Shown here piece by piece: positions 1-8,742 of a DNA stretch of 13,877 bases (position 1 is the stretch's first letter; each line of letters opens with the position of its first letter). This stretch comes from Asterionellopsis glacialis. Lineage: Eukaryota; Bacillariophyta; Plagiogrammaphyceae; Rhaphoneidales; Asterionellopsidaceae. The position numbers and the translations under genes are program-made. Location of the stretch: contig WKLE02004469.1 of the NCBI GenBank assembly GCA_014885115.2, positions 1 to 13,877 of the forward strand, written 5' to 3'. The notes beneath the pieces were generated by a model that made no database searches, had not been told where the DNA came from, and saw only the letters and a list, made by a program, of their open reading frames with translations.

Positions 1-1027
1 ATTTTTCCAATCCATTGTAGCTGCCTCCTGTATATTATGTCAGTGATGGTCAGTGGGCTTAGCCATAGTCTGACGTCGAAGTTCTTGATGTACCTGTGCT
101 TGGTGCTATTGGTTTATGATACGAGCGAGAGGCCGCAGTTCCTCAAAATCGACCTGGTCCAACCAAGAGAATAAAATCTTGGCCTTAATAGGTACCGGTA
201 TAAAATATAATACCTCTTCCCACTAACACATTCATCACATACGTACCCGGTACAAAGGTACGGTACCTCTTGTAAGTACAGGTATGTTCAGGAACATTAG
301 ACTACCTGGTACCTGTACATATATTAGTTATGTTGTAGAATACCAGCAGAAAAACCGTTATTCTTGTGTAGAATTCCACGACGTCCGTCTGTTATTCACC
401 GCATTAAATAATTCTGAATTTCATGGGATTCATTTATAATATTTTGGTATGATACCACGTTGAACTGGTACCATTACCAGGTAGGTAGGACCTTAGTCCA
501 ACTGACTACAACGTAGGACCTACCGTGCGTGTCTACCGGTGGGTCAAGTCCTTTGCCCCGTTCCTGCCTGCTCACCACAGGCAAGATGAGTTCGTTGATG
601 ACCTGTGTAAGGTGTACACATAGGGCTAGGCGTAGGAACTCTACTGTCAGCATGTACTGATTCCTACCTGGAACAGTACCTCGTACCCGGGAAGGCAAGG
701 TACACGTACCTGGTATAGTACGTTGACCTTCAGGCGACTGCGCATATTGTGCATATAAAAAAGCATTATTTGTAGAAATTGTATGAGATTCTACACGAAG
801 AAGTTCGTTTTTCGCATCCGAGTAGATCTGCTTTTGCTCTCTCTCTCTCCTCTCTCGCTTCTTCGGTGAATGGAACTCCTGCAATCATCACAGATTTTCA
901 CACCTCTCGGTCACTTTCAAAAAAAGTTTGCCGATTGAAGCAGCGCCAGGGTCCGATCGTGAGGACGTTGATAGTCTCTTGTTTCCATTTCTCCATTTCC
1001 CTTTCCTTGCAACACACTTACTAAAAT
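1..1027. other. Gene-free 5' flank with palindromic motif copies and the leader of the coiled-coil gene
   Basis: No convincing gene is visible. Copies of the GGTACC-centred palindromic motif lie at about 191-200, 245-267, 303-318, 467-492, 513-540 and 666-715. Open frames on both strands between 474 and 1024 are low complexity and overlap each other, so they are treated as chance. The last 250 bases contain a CT-rich run (about 836-862) and probably form the promoter and 5' leader of the gene starting at 1028. On the minus strand, bases 1-198 read like a weak coding remnant with two in-frame stops (see findings). Confidence 0.6.
754..760 (+). promoter_or_regulatory. TATA-like box upstream of the coiled-coil gene
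   Basis: The word TATAAAA sits about 270 bases before the ATG at 1028, just ahead of a CT-rich leader-like stretch. It is a plausible TATA box, but no transcription start can be seen, and such words are frequent in AT-rich DNA. Confidence 0.2.
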
Positions 1028-2148
1028 ATGGAAGTAGCATCACCTTTGCCATTCGCACCAGCTCAAGCTGGAAACAAGCGGCCTTTTGCTTGTTCTCCAG
1101 TTCACAGTCCACTCGTGGAAATGGAAGCATCAGATGAATTTGCTCACCAGTCCTTAAAACGAAGACGTTTCAACAACAATGAGAATGTCGATAATAGTAC
1201 ACAAAGCAACGATTGGAACCCTTTCGCATCTTGCTCGGCAACGGCTTCGTTTGGAACGCCATCTCATGGCCGGAGCCCTCTGTACCCAACCAATGGTGAG
1301 TTTATTCGTTTAGTGATTGATTACGTCATATTTTTAGATCCCTTAAGTATGATGGCGTCATGGCGTTGCTATGTGTGCATTCATTGTAGGTGTCACGTAC
1401 AATGTACATGATACCAGTACCGGTATTACTTACCGTAGGACCCTCCCTACCTGGTACCAGGTAGGACTACATGGCAGGCGTTCAGGCTTTTTCATAGCCC
1501 CTGCCTTCAGGTTTCTGGGGGTAGAGTAGGATACCAGTACGAATGAATTATTCGTGTAATTTTCTTCGCCGAATCATGTGGAATGCAGAATGCCGTTTAC
1601 CTAGACGGAATTTTTCAGTGAAGCGTCACGATTCGTGTTCCTTGTGTCACCATGTTCTTCCCATGATACATTGAAATTTGTTAGCCCTGAAGTGAATCTT
1701 TCCAATCAGATTGCACCGTAGTTGTATCTAATCTTGTTTTTTTTTTGTTATTTCAGGAAAGCGTCTTCGAACAGAGGATCAAAGTCACGATGCTTCCCAG
1801 GATGAAATTGGTAACCTTAGACGAGTAGTTACCGAACAAGCTACAGAAATCGAAGTGCTCAAACAAGACAAAGCTAATCTGGAATCAACAGTTAACGAGG
1901 TGAAGTCTGCTCATGATAGGGCTGTGAACGAAAACAAGATTCTCAAAAAGGCCGTGACAATACAACAAGAGCGTCAGAATCATGCACAGCAAGAACTTGA
2001 GGCGGCGGGGCGTTTCAAGACTGAAGCAGAGGATCGTGTTCGAAGGTTAGAACAAATGGTTCTGACTCTTCAGTATCATTTGCAGACACAGAGCTCAAAT
2101 AATACAGGGAATGATTTTATGAATCCCAGACCACCGGACGTGTACTAA
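1028..2148 (+). CDS. Coiled-coil protein with nuclear-localisation-like clusters (two exons)
   Basis: Built as join(1028..1295, 1757..2148), 219 residues. Exon 1 starts at an ATG in an A-rich context and ends at G|GTGAGT; exon 2 follows a T-rich tract and TTTCAG|GA. Joining restores a Gly codon (residue 90) and keeps one frame to TAA at 2146-2148, which supports the intron. Residues 1-90 are Pro/Ser/Asn-rich with a basic cluster KRRR (44-47). The junction is followed by a second basic cluster, KRLR (91-94). Residues about 104-200 are strongly heptad-like, rich in Glu, Lys, Gln and Leu, and predict a long coiled coil; the tail is polar. I do not recognise the family. The spacing KRPF...SP...KRRR superficially recalls the akirin N-terminus, but the C-terminus does not. 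A nuclear scaffold or transcription-linked role is inference. No classical bZIP basic region is evident. Confidence 0.8.
1296..1756 (+). other. Intron of the coiled-coil gene
   Basis: A 461-nt GT-AG intron in phase 1, with donor GTGAGT, a T-run near 1738-1747 and acceptor TTTCAG. It is longer than the other introns here and carries a cluster of the palindromic motif (about 1408-1470 and 1529-1538). If retained, the frame closes at 1411, giving a 127-residue product that lacks the coiled coil. Confidence 0.8.
1446..1465. repeat. Perfect 20-bp palindrome of the dispersed motif family
   Basis: CCTACCTGGTACCAGGTAGG is a perfect inverted repeat centred on GGTACC, the longest uninterrupted copy of the motif in the window. 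It lies inside the intron and is flanked by TAGGACC on the left and TAGGAC on the right, the usual companion word. Confidence 0.85.
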
Positions 2149-3310
2149 ATGCGATGGCATTCTCGAGTACCTGGTTTTTTATTAATTCATTACATAGAGC
2201 ATTACTTACTTCGATTAGCGCTTATCGTTAACTTTAATTTCACCGGATCCTGCTAATTATAGAGAGAACTTTGGTGTGATACTTTCATTTTGCAAGTTGT
2301 CCTTAATGTTGTACAAGTTCTGTGAATTAGTGGTTTTAAATACATGTTTGGGCATCGCGCTGGATGGGCCTCATTTCTTTAAATGGATGAAATGGTTTCT
2401 ATTTTATTTTCTGTTTTAACTTCTATCATGTATGTCTAATATAAGCCATAAAATATGAAATATGAACGATTGCTAAATGCGGGACAGTTCCCTGAAGATT
2501 CTCCCTGCTACATCAGCATCTCTAGCGTTATGCTATAAATAATTATATTAAACCAAAAAAAGGATTATACCATATTATGATGTTCAAAATATTCCGAATA
2601 TAAAATTCAGACAAGTTTGCAAACTTGGATTTTGTGAAATGTTCGATTCGATGCATATTCCCGGCTATCGAGTATCAAGAGCAGCATTTTAAATCTACCA
2701 GGTAAAATCTTGGTCCTGTGCCTGCAAAGTTTGCATTTCATGTCAGCGTCCCATGGAGTGCCCGCAGCCATACGGTACCAGTAGACTACCTAGGCCACAC
2801 TGTAGCCTAGTTCATTACGAGGATTTTTCAGGTTTTTGCGAACGCGTTTTCTGGATGTGAGAAACCATCTCAATTTTTTGTGCAGTCCTTACCAGGGGGC
2901 ATCGTTCCTCTGTGTTTCTGTTATTAATACTTACCAGGTATTAATTAATACTAGTCCTACTAATTCCGTACCCGGTTCTTAGACCTATTAATACTGACTA
3001 GATCCTCTCTAGTAAGGTACCAGGTAAGACCTACCCAGGCACCCCTACCGGTAGGACCTAGCTACGGGAAAGGTGCACCCGTTTCTCTAGTTAGTAGCAG
3101 GTCCTGCTGTAATTTGTACAATCGCCCAAAAAGATGCTGGGCAACGAGAAAGAAGCTCTGGCAAAACACTCAAAACAAACAACTATCACACTTTGAGGGG
3201 CTCCACTTTGAGGCAGTCTCTTTGTGTACTCGTCGTCCTACTGACAAAGGCATCTCGTTTTCGAGAAGGACCCTTTCTTACCTCCGGGAAGTCTTAAACA
3301 AAACCAAATC
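2149..3310. other. Intergenic spacer between two same-strand genes
   Basis: This 1.16-kb AT-rich spacer holds the 3' region of the coiled-coil gene and the promoter and leader of the F-box gene. A frame open from 3114 to 3314 overlaps the F-box start but has no ATG start and no recognisable product. Motif copies occur at 2168-2174, 2696-2704, 2774-2790 and densely at 2931-3066. No RNA gene was recognised. Confidence 0.6.
2931..3066. repeat. Dense cluster of GGTACC/TACCGGTA palindromic words
   Basis: Within 136 bases are TTACCAGGTA, GTACCCGG, AAGGTACCAGGTAAG and the perfect 12-bp palindrome CCTACCGGTAGG (3044-3055), interspersed with AGTCCTA and TAGGACC. It lies about 250-380 bases upstream of the F-box start codon, so it could be promoter-proximal, though the same words occur away from promoters too. 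Confidence 0.7.
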
Positions 3311-4738
3311 ATGAGAGACGAGAGCAACACGATGAACATTGACACGGATGAGATGAATAACATGAGTTTACGGTCACATCCGAAACAAAGTTTGGACAAA
3401 AAACCTCGTGATGGAGTTCAAGACGATGTGAGGTTTTTGCCAGAAGCTATTTTGGGGGAGATTCTAGAATATGTGTCGTTAGGTCAACGCCGACTTTTTT
3501 TCGCCTCGTGCTCATTTCTATGGCATGAATTTCGGAGAGAGTACGAAGCTGATTGCCGGAAACTAAAGGGAATTCCCAGATCCATTCTGAATGCGTACAC
3601 ACCTCCATCTCCATCTGTCGCCTTGGATAGGCGAAGTTTTTTCAGCGGTTTTCATAATCTCGCTGTCCTCGATTTGGGCTCCAAGGCGACAGATGGCTTC
3701 CTCAGACTCATGGCACCCATGGAAGAAGATGGTAGTATAGCGACGTCGTGTACTTCAACAGACTACAGTCGCGTTCGTGAGGAACTCCTTCCCCGCCTCA
3801 AACATATATCAATGGTTCGATCGAAAAATATTACGGATCGAGGGCTTGATTATCTGTCCAGAGGAGAACACCGAGCCCAACATCTTGAATCGGTTGACAT
3901 CACCTTTTGCTCTAAAACAACCTACGACGGAACTTTTGTGTTGAGGGATCGACTACTGAATCTTACGTGCATTCGTCGACAACCGGAATGGTTAGATGGT
4001 TCTTTCGTGACTCCTTTTGGACTAACTGGCGAGCCCGAAGCAGAAATACACATTTACTGGGCCGACGGGACCTTTTCCTTCAACCGCTCCACACAGTCCT
4101 CTGGCTTTGTTTGTGAATTATTTGAATGGCGCAACGATGATTCAAATTATCTAGGTGATAAACTCCAATATACGGACTTTCAACGTCCGGAACGGTGGCC
4201 AGAATGGTGCAAGTACTGCTACAGGCCTGGCGTTTCCCTGCTGAGGCTACAAGATAAAGGACATGGTGAAAGCTCTTCCTCGGATGTAGTAGGAAGTATG
4301 ATCATGGAGAAACAAGACAGGTCTGTTCTTGTTGCACAACGTCTTTCGGGTATTCGACCTCCAGATGATTTTCCAACATTGGCGAATTGCGATGTGGTTC
4401 CCCTTGGACATTCGCGTTTTTTCGATGATCGAGGATATGCCATTCCAGCATTGGATGACCGGGATATTCCGGCAGCTACTGCTTCTCCTAATGCTACGAC
4501 TATGGTGAGTCGCATGCCTGTTAAGCCTCTGCCATCAGGACGGCTTCTTCCACCTGACGACATTGTTCAACAGAATCGAGAATTCTGTGCGGAAATGCGA
4601 CAAGCCGTCCGATCAGGGATTTTCATGGATATGCCAACTCCAACAAGCCAAGGAACTGCGGACGAGGATGAAGTTGCTCGAAGAATGCTTGAGGCTGGTG
4701 AGAGCGTTTTGGATATGGCGCTCTCGCAAAGGCGCTAA
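3311..4738 (+). CDS. F-box protein with leucine-rich-like segments
   Basis: Uninterrupted 475-residue frame with an ATG in the context AAATCATGA and stop TAA. Residues about 42-79 read as an F-box: FLPEAILGEILEYVSLGQRR, then a Ser/Cys-Phe-Leu-Trp stretch matching the Leu-Pro...Leu...Val-Cys-Trp pattern of Skp1-binding F-boxes. After a linker come leucine-rich-like pieces at 115-134 (LAVLDLGSKATDGFLRLM), 160-183 (LPRLKHISMVRSKNITDRGL) and 191-202. The second half (about 240-475) contains a Trp/Cys-rich patch (WPEWCKYCYRPG, 296-307) and a charged tail; I do not recognise it. By family, F-box proteins are the substrate adaptors of SCF ubiquitin ligases; the substrate is unknown. Codon use looks ordinary and no intron is needed. 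Confidence 0.85.
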   Translation: MRDESNTMNIDTDEMNNMSLRSHPKQSLDKKPRDGVQDDVRFLPEAILGEILEYVSLGQRRLFFASCSFLWHEFRREYEADCRKLKGIPRSILNAYTPPSPSVALDRRSFFSGFHNLAVLDLGSKATDGFLRLMAPMEEDGSIATSCTSTDYSRVREELLPRLKHISMVRSKNITDRGLDYLSRGEHRAQHLESVDITFCSKTTYDGTFVLRDRLLNLTCIRRQPEWLDGSFVTPFGLTGEPEAEIHIYWADGTFSFNRSTQSSGFVCELFEWRNDDSNYLGDKLQYTDFQRPERWPEWCKYCYRPGVSLLRLQDKGHGESSSSDVVGSMIMEKQDRSVLVAQRLSGIRPPDDFPTLANCDVVPLGHSRFFDDRGYAIPALDDRDIPAATASPNATTMVSRMPVKPLPSGRLLPPDDIVQQNREFCAEMRQAVRSGIFMDMPTPTSQGTADEDEVARRMLEAGESVLDMALSQRR

Positions 4739-5001
4739 TTAAGGCGTACTGATCATTTATTTTTGCGGAAAAGCATCTAAAACGTTCGTAGATGCAACAC
4801 ATTTTATTTTATTTTCGTGAAAGCTTTGGAAAACGGTGCCAGAACCTTAAAGGTACCTTCCTCGATATTGATTGTCTACAATCTATACATGCCATATCCT
4901 AGATTGAATCATTTGAATATGTTGTTAAAGCAGTCAAGGACAATCGAAAATCGAAACGTAAAATGCATATAGACTCTCTAAAATAGACGTCTTTGATTTT
5001 T
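4739..5001. other. Convergent intergenic region (3' ends)
   Basis: 263 bases separate the stop codons of the F-box gene and the minus-strand histone-fold gene. It contains T/A runs (about 4800-4816) suited to 3'-end formation on both strands and one GGTACC copy (4852-4857). No gene is seen. Confidence 0.5.
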
Positions 5002-5688
5002 CTAGGGAAGAAGTGGTTCCAAGAATCCCAATGCTGGTCTCTTTGATCGTGCTTCGGCAACGTCTTCATACCGTATCGTATTCCTTCCTCTACTTTTTGC
5101 ATTAACTTGACTCTCTTTCGCAAAGTCCTTGAGGAAGAGTTCAGCTGCCAAAGTCGCCACGATAGCAGCTTCGTTTTGTACTGTAGCAATATCTTTGTCC
5201 AATTTCATAGTTCGTTTGACAGCTCTAAATGGAATTGTAAGTCCTTCCACAGCTGGAGCCCGTCCCCTTTTAGATCCACCAACTCCTGGTGGTGGTCTTC
5301 TTCTAGATCGTTTTGGCGTATCATTGTTTTCGCCTTTCTTCGATGACGGTTCTTTTTCCTTATTTCCTGAGTCACTACTATCTTTCTTGGAAGGTGATGA
5401 TTCTATGTCATCATCATCTTTGTCATCTTCACCTTTATCGTCTTTTGTTGAAATATCCTCTTCCTCATCATCGTCCTCTTCTGCTGCATCGACATCTACA
5501 TCCCCTTGAGCCATGCTATCATCGTCAACGTCGACATCGCCTTCGTCGTCGTCGTCGTCGTCCTCGACTAAAGCCTCTACTGCCTCTGGCTCTTCTGTAT
5601 GATCATCATCGTCGTCTCCGTCTTCCTCCACAACTACAGATGTAGTCTCGACAATGTTAGTTTCCTCTTCATCTTCAGACGAACTCAT
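5002..5688 (-). CDS. Acidic protein with C-terminal CHRAC1/POLE4/NF-YC-type histone fold
   Basis: Single-exon frame of 228 residues, from an ATG read on the minus strand at 5688 to TAG at 5002. Residues 1-110 are extremely acidic, with long Asp/Glu runs. Residues 124-143 form a basic, NLS-like patch (PKRSRRRPPPGVGGSKRGR). Residues 149-228 form a complete histone fold: the start (IPFRAVKRTMKLDKDI) matches the Leu/Ile-Pro...Arg...(Ile/Met)Lys helix of the CBF/NF-Y family, followed by the long helix with AAIVATLAAELFLKDFAKES, then YEDVAEAR and the ending FLEPLLP. The ending resembles CHRAC-15/Dpb3-like proteins (...FLADILP). Such proteins pair with an NF-YB-like partner in chromatin remodellers or DNA polymerase epsilon. 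Which complex applies here is not decidable from sequence; NF-YC proper is less likely given the ending. The gene converges with the F-box gene. Confidence 0.82.
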   Translation of the reverse strand: MSSSEDEEETNIVETTSVVVEEDGDDDDDHTEEPEAVEALVEDDDDDDEGDVDVDDDSMAQGDVDVDAAEEDDDEEEDISTKDDKGEDDKDDDDIESSPSKKDSSDSGNKEKEPSSKKGENNDTPKRSRRRPPPGVGGSKRGRAPAVEGLTIPFRAVKRTMKLDKDIATVQNEAAIVATLAAELFLKDFAKESQVNAKSRGRNTIRYEDVAEARSKRPALGFLEPLLP

Positions 5689-5849
5689 TCTCGATTAGAC
5701 TTAGTGCGAAGTTCATGCAGCAGGCAGAGAAGCAAGACGTGGTTCTCCTGCTTTTTCAGAAAACATAATATCGAGAGTTTTGACACGCGTTGTGATAGAA
5801 ACAAGATCTACCTCTCTAGCTAGTAGTGATCAAGAGTACGAGTACCTGC

Positions 5850-5871
5850 TACCTGGTACAGGTACCAGGTA
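5850..5871. repeat. Near-perfect palindrome of the dispersed motif (10-bp arms)
   Basis: Arms TACCTGGTAC and GTACCAGGTA are perfect inverted copies separated by the two bases AG. The element lies about 160-180 bases upstream of the histone-fold start codon, and further half-copies follow to about 6030. Confidence 0.8.
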
Positions 5872-6238
5872 GTGTTGTTTTCTACAGTATTGCCGGTGCA
5901 CTCTACTTACTATGACTAGTCTCTAGGACTCAACTGTACCAGTTAGGACTATCTGTAAGGTACAGGTAGAAAAAATGTATTTTAAATTCGCGCGTTGCAA
6001 GCTTACCGGTACCTGTACCCAGGTAGGTCCTCTAGTCTAGCGCGCTCATCCGTGTGGCGCGCCTTTCTTTTTTTTTAATCTGGGTTACCGGTACCTTGTA
6101 AGGTCCTTGGGCATACAACAACAAAATGCTGTGACTGACAATTATAGGCCATAACCATTGTTAAGTCTTTATGCCCATTGAATGGCCTGTGTAAAAACTA
6201 CCTGGTATATCAAATAGTACACCACGGCCTGTGGACCT

Positions 6239-6259
6239 GAGAGAGCGAGATGCTCTCTC
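6239..6259. repeat. Small perfect inverted repeat in a GA/CT block
   Basis: Arms GAGAGAGC and GCTCTCTC (8 bp each) enclose the loop GAGAT, beginning a GA-rich tract. It lies about 430 bases beyond the E2 stop codon, which is far for a 3'-UTR structure, so its role is unknown. Confidence 0.5.
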
Positions 6260-6683
6260 TAAATAGGACTCGCTGGAGTATTCCTATAGAGAGAGAGTTC
6301 TTTCTAGAAAGAGAGACATATGGAGGAAGAAATTCCAAAGGAGAGAAGTTATAATCCGGTCTTTGCTTTTTAAAACAACCGAACAAGAAAGAGCATAATC
6401 CAAGTTTTCGTAGAAAGCAAAGACAAAGCAGGACATGTAGATATATATTTGTTTGTATGCTTCTAATAAGTAGCAATAGTAGAAATATTCGAAATTTGAC
6501 CCATCAAAAAATACTTAGATTTTTCAAAGGAGTCTAAATGAGGCTAAAGTCGTATAGAAAAGAAAAAGGGAGTAATTTTCGATTGCACTCTCAAATTTGT
6601 GTATCCAAAAGGTGATATATTTTTCAATTTTTTTCTGGTTTGTTTCTGTACGATACTTTCTTTCTCCAAACATAAAAAGAACC

Positions 6684-7430
6684 TCAACATTCATCCTGTG
6701 ATTTCCTTACTACTGCTCTAACTTTCTTCTTGAAAGCAGGTCTGTCGTTTCTCCACATGACAGCTGCATCAAGGTTGGCAGGTGATTCATCATTGGGATC
6801 ATTGAGCATCGAAATCACGGACATTAAGATCTGTTCAACTCCCAAAATTGGCCTCCACCTTTCATCGGCACTTTCTTGAGCATTCATGGCATCCTCTCCA
6901 GGAGGGTGAAGGATCGAAATGCAGACCCTCCCATCTTCATAGACATTTGGATGCCACATTTCCGAAGTAAAGGTCATGGTAGGAGGCATGTTGGGAAAGT
7001 CAGGAGGGAAGACAAGTTTTGCTTTGAAGAAACCACCCTCATAAAGTGTTCCATCCGGACCCATAATCAGGATTTCCCATTCGTAAACATTATCGTCATC
7101 CACAAGACCAACGGAAACGAGATCAATGGGGTTCTTACTAAGGTCTTTCATGTCGTACATATTTATATTTCAACATGAAAAGGAAGACAAAGAGTGGACA
7201 GGTTAGTTCGATTGTATTACAGTGTTCAGCTAGCAGTATTCTCGAACGCCTTCAAATGTGGAAATCGAAAAAAGCCGAAAGAAAGATCACGTCGTAGCGA
7301 CAGTACTGAACTCTCCGTACGATGTTGGCCTCTTCAGAAACCAGAAAGGCGACAAAATGGAAATCGATACCTCTGAAGAAAACTTACCAGCAAGCTGTCG
7401 CCGAAGTAATGCTGTTCCGTATTCCGACAT
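6684..7430 (-). CDS. UBE2G1: Ubiquitin-conjugating enzyme E2, UBE2G1/Ubc7 class (two exons)
   Basis: Minus-strand join of exon 1 (7430 down to 7388, 43 nt) and exon 2 (7144 down to 6684), 167 residues; human UBE2G1 has about 170. Exon 1 encodes MSEYGTALLRRQLA and ends at G|GTAAGT; joining to exon 2 gives LLRRQLADLSKNPIDL, matching the family's first helix. The E2 fold is complete: YEWEILIMGP, LYEGGFFKA, the HPN motif (79-81), the active-site Cys89 in RVCISILH, and the extended acidic loop after it (HPPGEDAMNAQESADERW, about 95-112), the hallmark of the Ubc7/UBE2G/UBE2R group. The ending VRKSQ is UBE2G1-like. Family members pass ubiquitin from E1 to E3 ligases and build chains, often in ER-associated degradation; this role is inferred from family. 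An in-frame ATG at 7160 would yield a protein lacking helix 1 and is rejected. Confidence 0.93.
7145..7387 (-). other. Intron of the E2 gene
   Basis: A 243-nt phase-1 intron with strong donor GTAAGT. The acceptor (CATGAAAG|AC) lies about 25 bases after the pyrimidine tract CTTCCTTTTC, a slightly weak site, but it is the only position that restores the conserved helix sequence. Confidence 0.78.
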
Positions 7431-8709
7431 TTATTCTGTGTATTCTCACTTTTGTAGTTACGGTAAGCAGCTGATGAGATGTGGTTATTAATGGAGTAAA
7501 CTACTTCCAATGGAGGCCCCGCGGGATGGAAATGTGCCGTGGGGTGGACGTGCCAACGCCTGCCGGTGCAATGCACGATGTTCCGATGCTGCTACTTCGA
7601 TTGGGTCTGTCAGGCAGATTGATTACAGTACTGTAGTGATCAGTCTAGATTTCAGATCTTCCTGGGGGAGTGTGTCCTTGTACGAGTATTGCAGTAGGAC
7701 CTCTAGGATTCTAGCTCAGCTTCTTCGATTGAACTCTTTTTTGCTGTAGTGTGACCAAAAAAAAATTGCTGACGTAGTAATCGGATGGCGGTGATATATA
7801 TTTTTAAGACTTACCAGGTACTGCTGGTTCTTGATACACAGAACCTCTCTGGTATAGGAACTAGAGCAAAGGGTACAGTTACTTTACGTGGTACCTTGTG
7901 TAATGCAAAATTCTCAGAAAGTACTGGTACGCTCCCCATCTGAAGCTTGCCCAAAATATTTTTCAATTATGTTATTATTGATTATTGGTCATACAAAAAA
8001 ATCTCTGGAAAACATGCATGCAAAAGGGTGGGAGACTGACTCCATACCTGGTATTTGGTAATTGCTAGCTGCAGAATTCAATTTCTCATTTTTATTTCAT
8101 TTCCAAAGCTATGGTAAAGAAGAGAGGGCTTAATCATTGCTAGAGGAACCAGTTACATGCCGTAACAGTTAAACGGGAATAATTGGTAATGAAGGGAGCT
8201 CCTACTAGGTTAGCTCTTTCATCCATACTCTTTATTAGGGCTCTCTCTATTATTGCAGCCTGCCTAAATCTCCTGTATTGGTTTTTTTCCATTTTCCAGT
8301 ATTCATATATTAATTCTTATTCTTTACTACTCTATGGTAATATATATTTACTATTATTTTTAAAAGACCATGCACTCAGTAGGATTCAAAAGGCAGCTTC
8401 TTTACTTCATTGATTTCTTTTTCTAAATTGCCTTTTTGCCATATTTTTCTGCAAATAATGCCTCCTCTCTAAATATTATATATTACATAATGCAGATATA
8501 TATATATATTTAATTTTATTACTAATAGTAATATTTTGTAATTATTTAACACCTCTATCTTATAGTTTGTTTATTTTTTTATTTGTTTGTTCTTATGAAA
8601 ATTCAACCAAAACATTTTTTTATTTCAATTGGATATTTAATGTTGTTGGGTGATATACTAATAAAGTTTCAAATAATTCAAAACATTAAAACACAAACCC
8701 CTATGTCTT
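7431..8709. other. Spacer: E2 promoter side and AT-rich DNA
   Basis: Bases 7500-7620 are more GC-rich than their surroundings and probably belong to the E2 promoter or leader. Several overlapping short frames here (7334-7576 minus, 7510-7749 plus) lack protein-like composition. Motif copies occur at 7811-7820, 7890-7895 and 8045-8054, after which they nearly cease. Bases 8250-8700 are very AT-rich; a 76-codon hydrophobic frame at 8183-8413 lacks an ATG at its first codon and is probably chance. An (AT)n run lies near 8495-8510. No RNA gene was recognised. Confidence 0.5.
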
Positions 8710-8742
8710 AGAGGGTTCACAACTTTATTTTCAATCGTCAGA
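8710..8742 (+). repeat. Left terminal inverted repeat of the MITE-like element
   Basis: 33 bases, perfectly complementary to 9398-9430. The match ends at base 8743 on the inner side and at base 8709 on the outer side. Confidence 0.9.

Larger units (their letters stand above)
5689..6683. other. Intergenic spacer between the histone-fold gene and the E2 gene
   Basis: About 1 kb, containing the promoter and leader of the minus-strand histone-fold gene (right of 5688) and the 3' region of the E2 gene (left of 6684). Motif copies occur at 5840-5873, 5935-5970, 6003-6030, 6085-6110 and 6200-6208. A GA/CT-rich block spans about 6236-6340, and the 8-mer GGCGCGCC lies at 6056-6063. A frame on the minus strand at 6210-6476 is low complexity and not supported. 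Confidence 0.55.

Noticed and set aside
474..884. 136-codon minus-strand open frame in the left flank
   Set aside because: Low-complexity charged start, no recognisable domain, and it overlaps motif-rich non-coding DNA and the likely promoter of the coiled-coil gene.
3114..3314. Open frame overlapping the F-box start codon
   Set aside because: It begins at TTG, has no domain and lies in the expected leader of the F-box gene; the overlap is coincidental.
5129..5509. Long plus-strand frames opposite the histone-fold gene
   Set aside because: Antisense shadow: the Asp/Glu codon runs of the real gene read as Ser/Leu/His-rich strings.
6684..7160. E2 model starting at the Met at 7160
   Set aside because: It lacks the conserved first helix; those codons belong to the intron, and a 43-nt upstream exon gives a full-length family match.
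8183..8413. Hydrophobic 76-codon frame that could suggest a membrane protein
   Set aside because: No ATG at the first codon, and Leu/Ile/Tyr/Phe enrichment is expected from AT-rich DNA; no neighbour or motif supports it.
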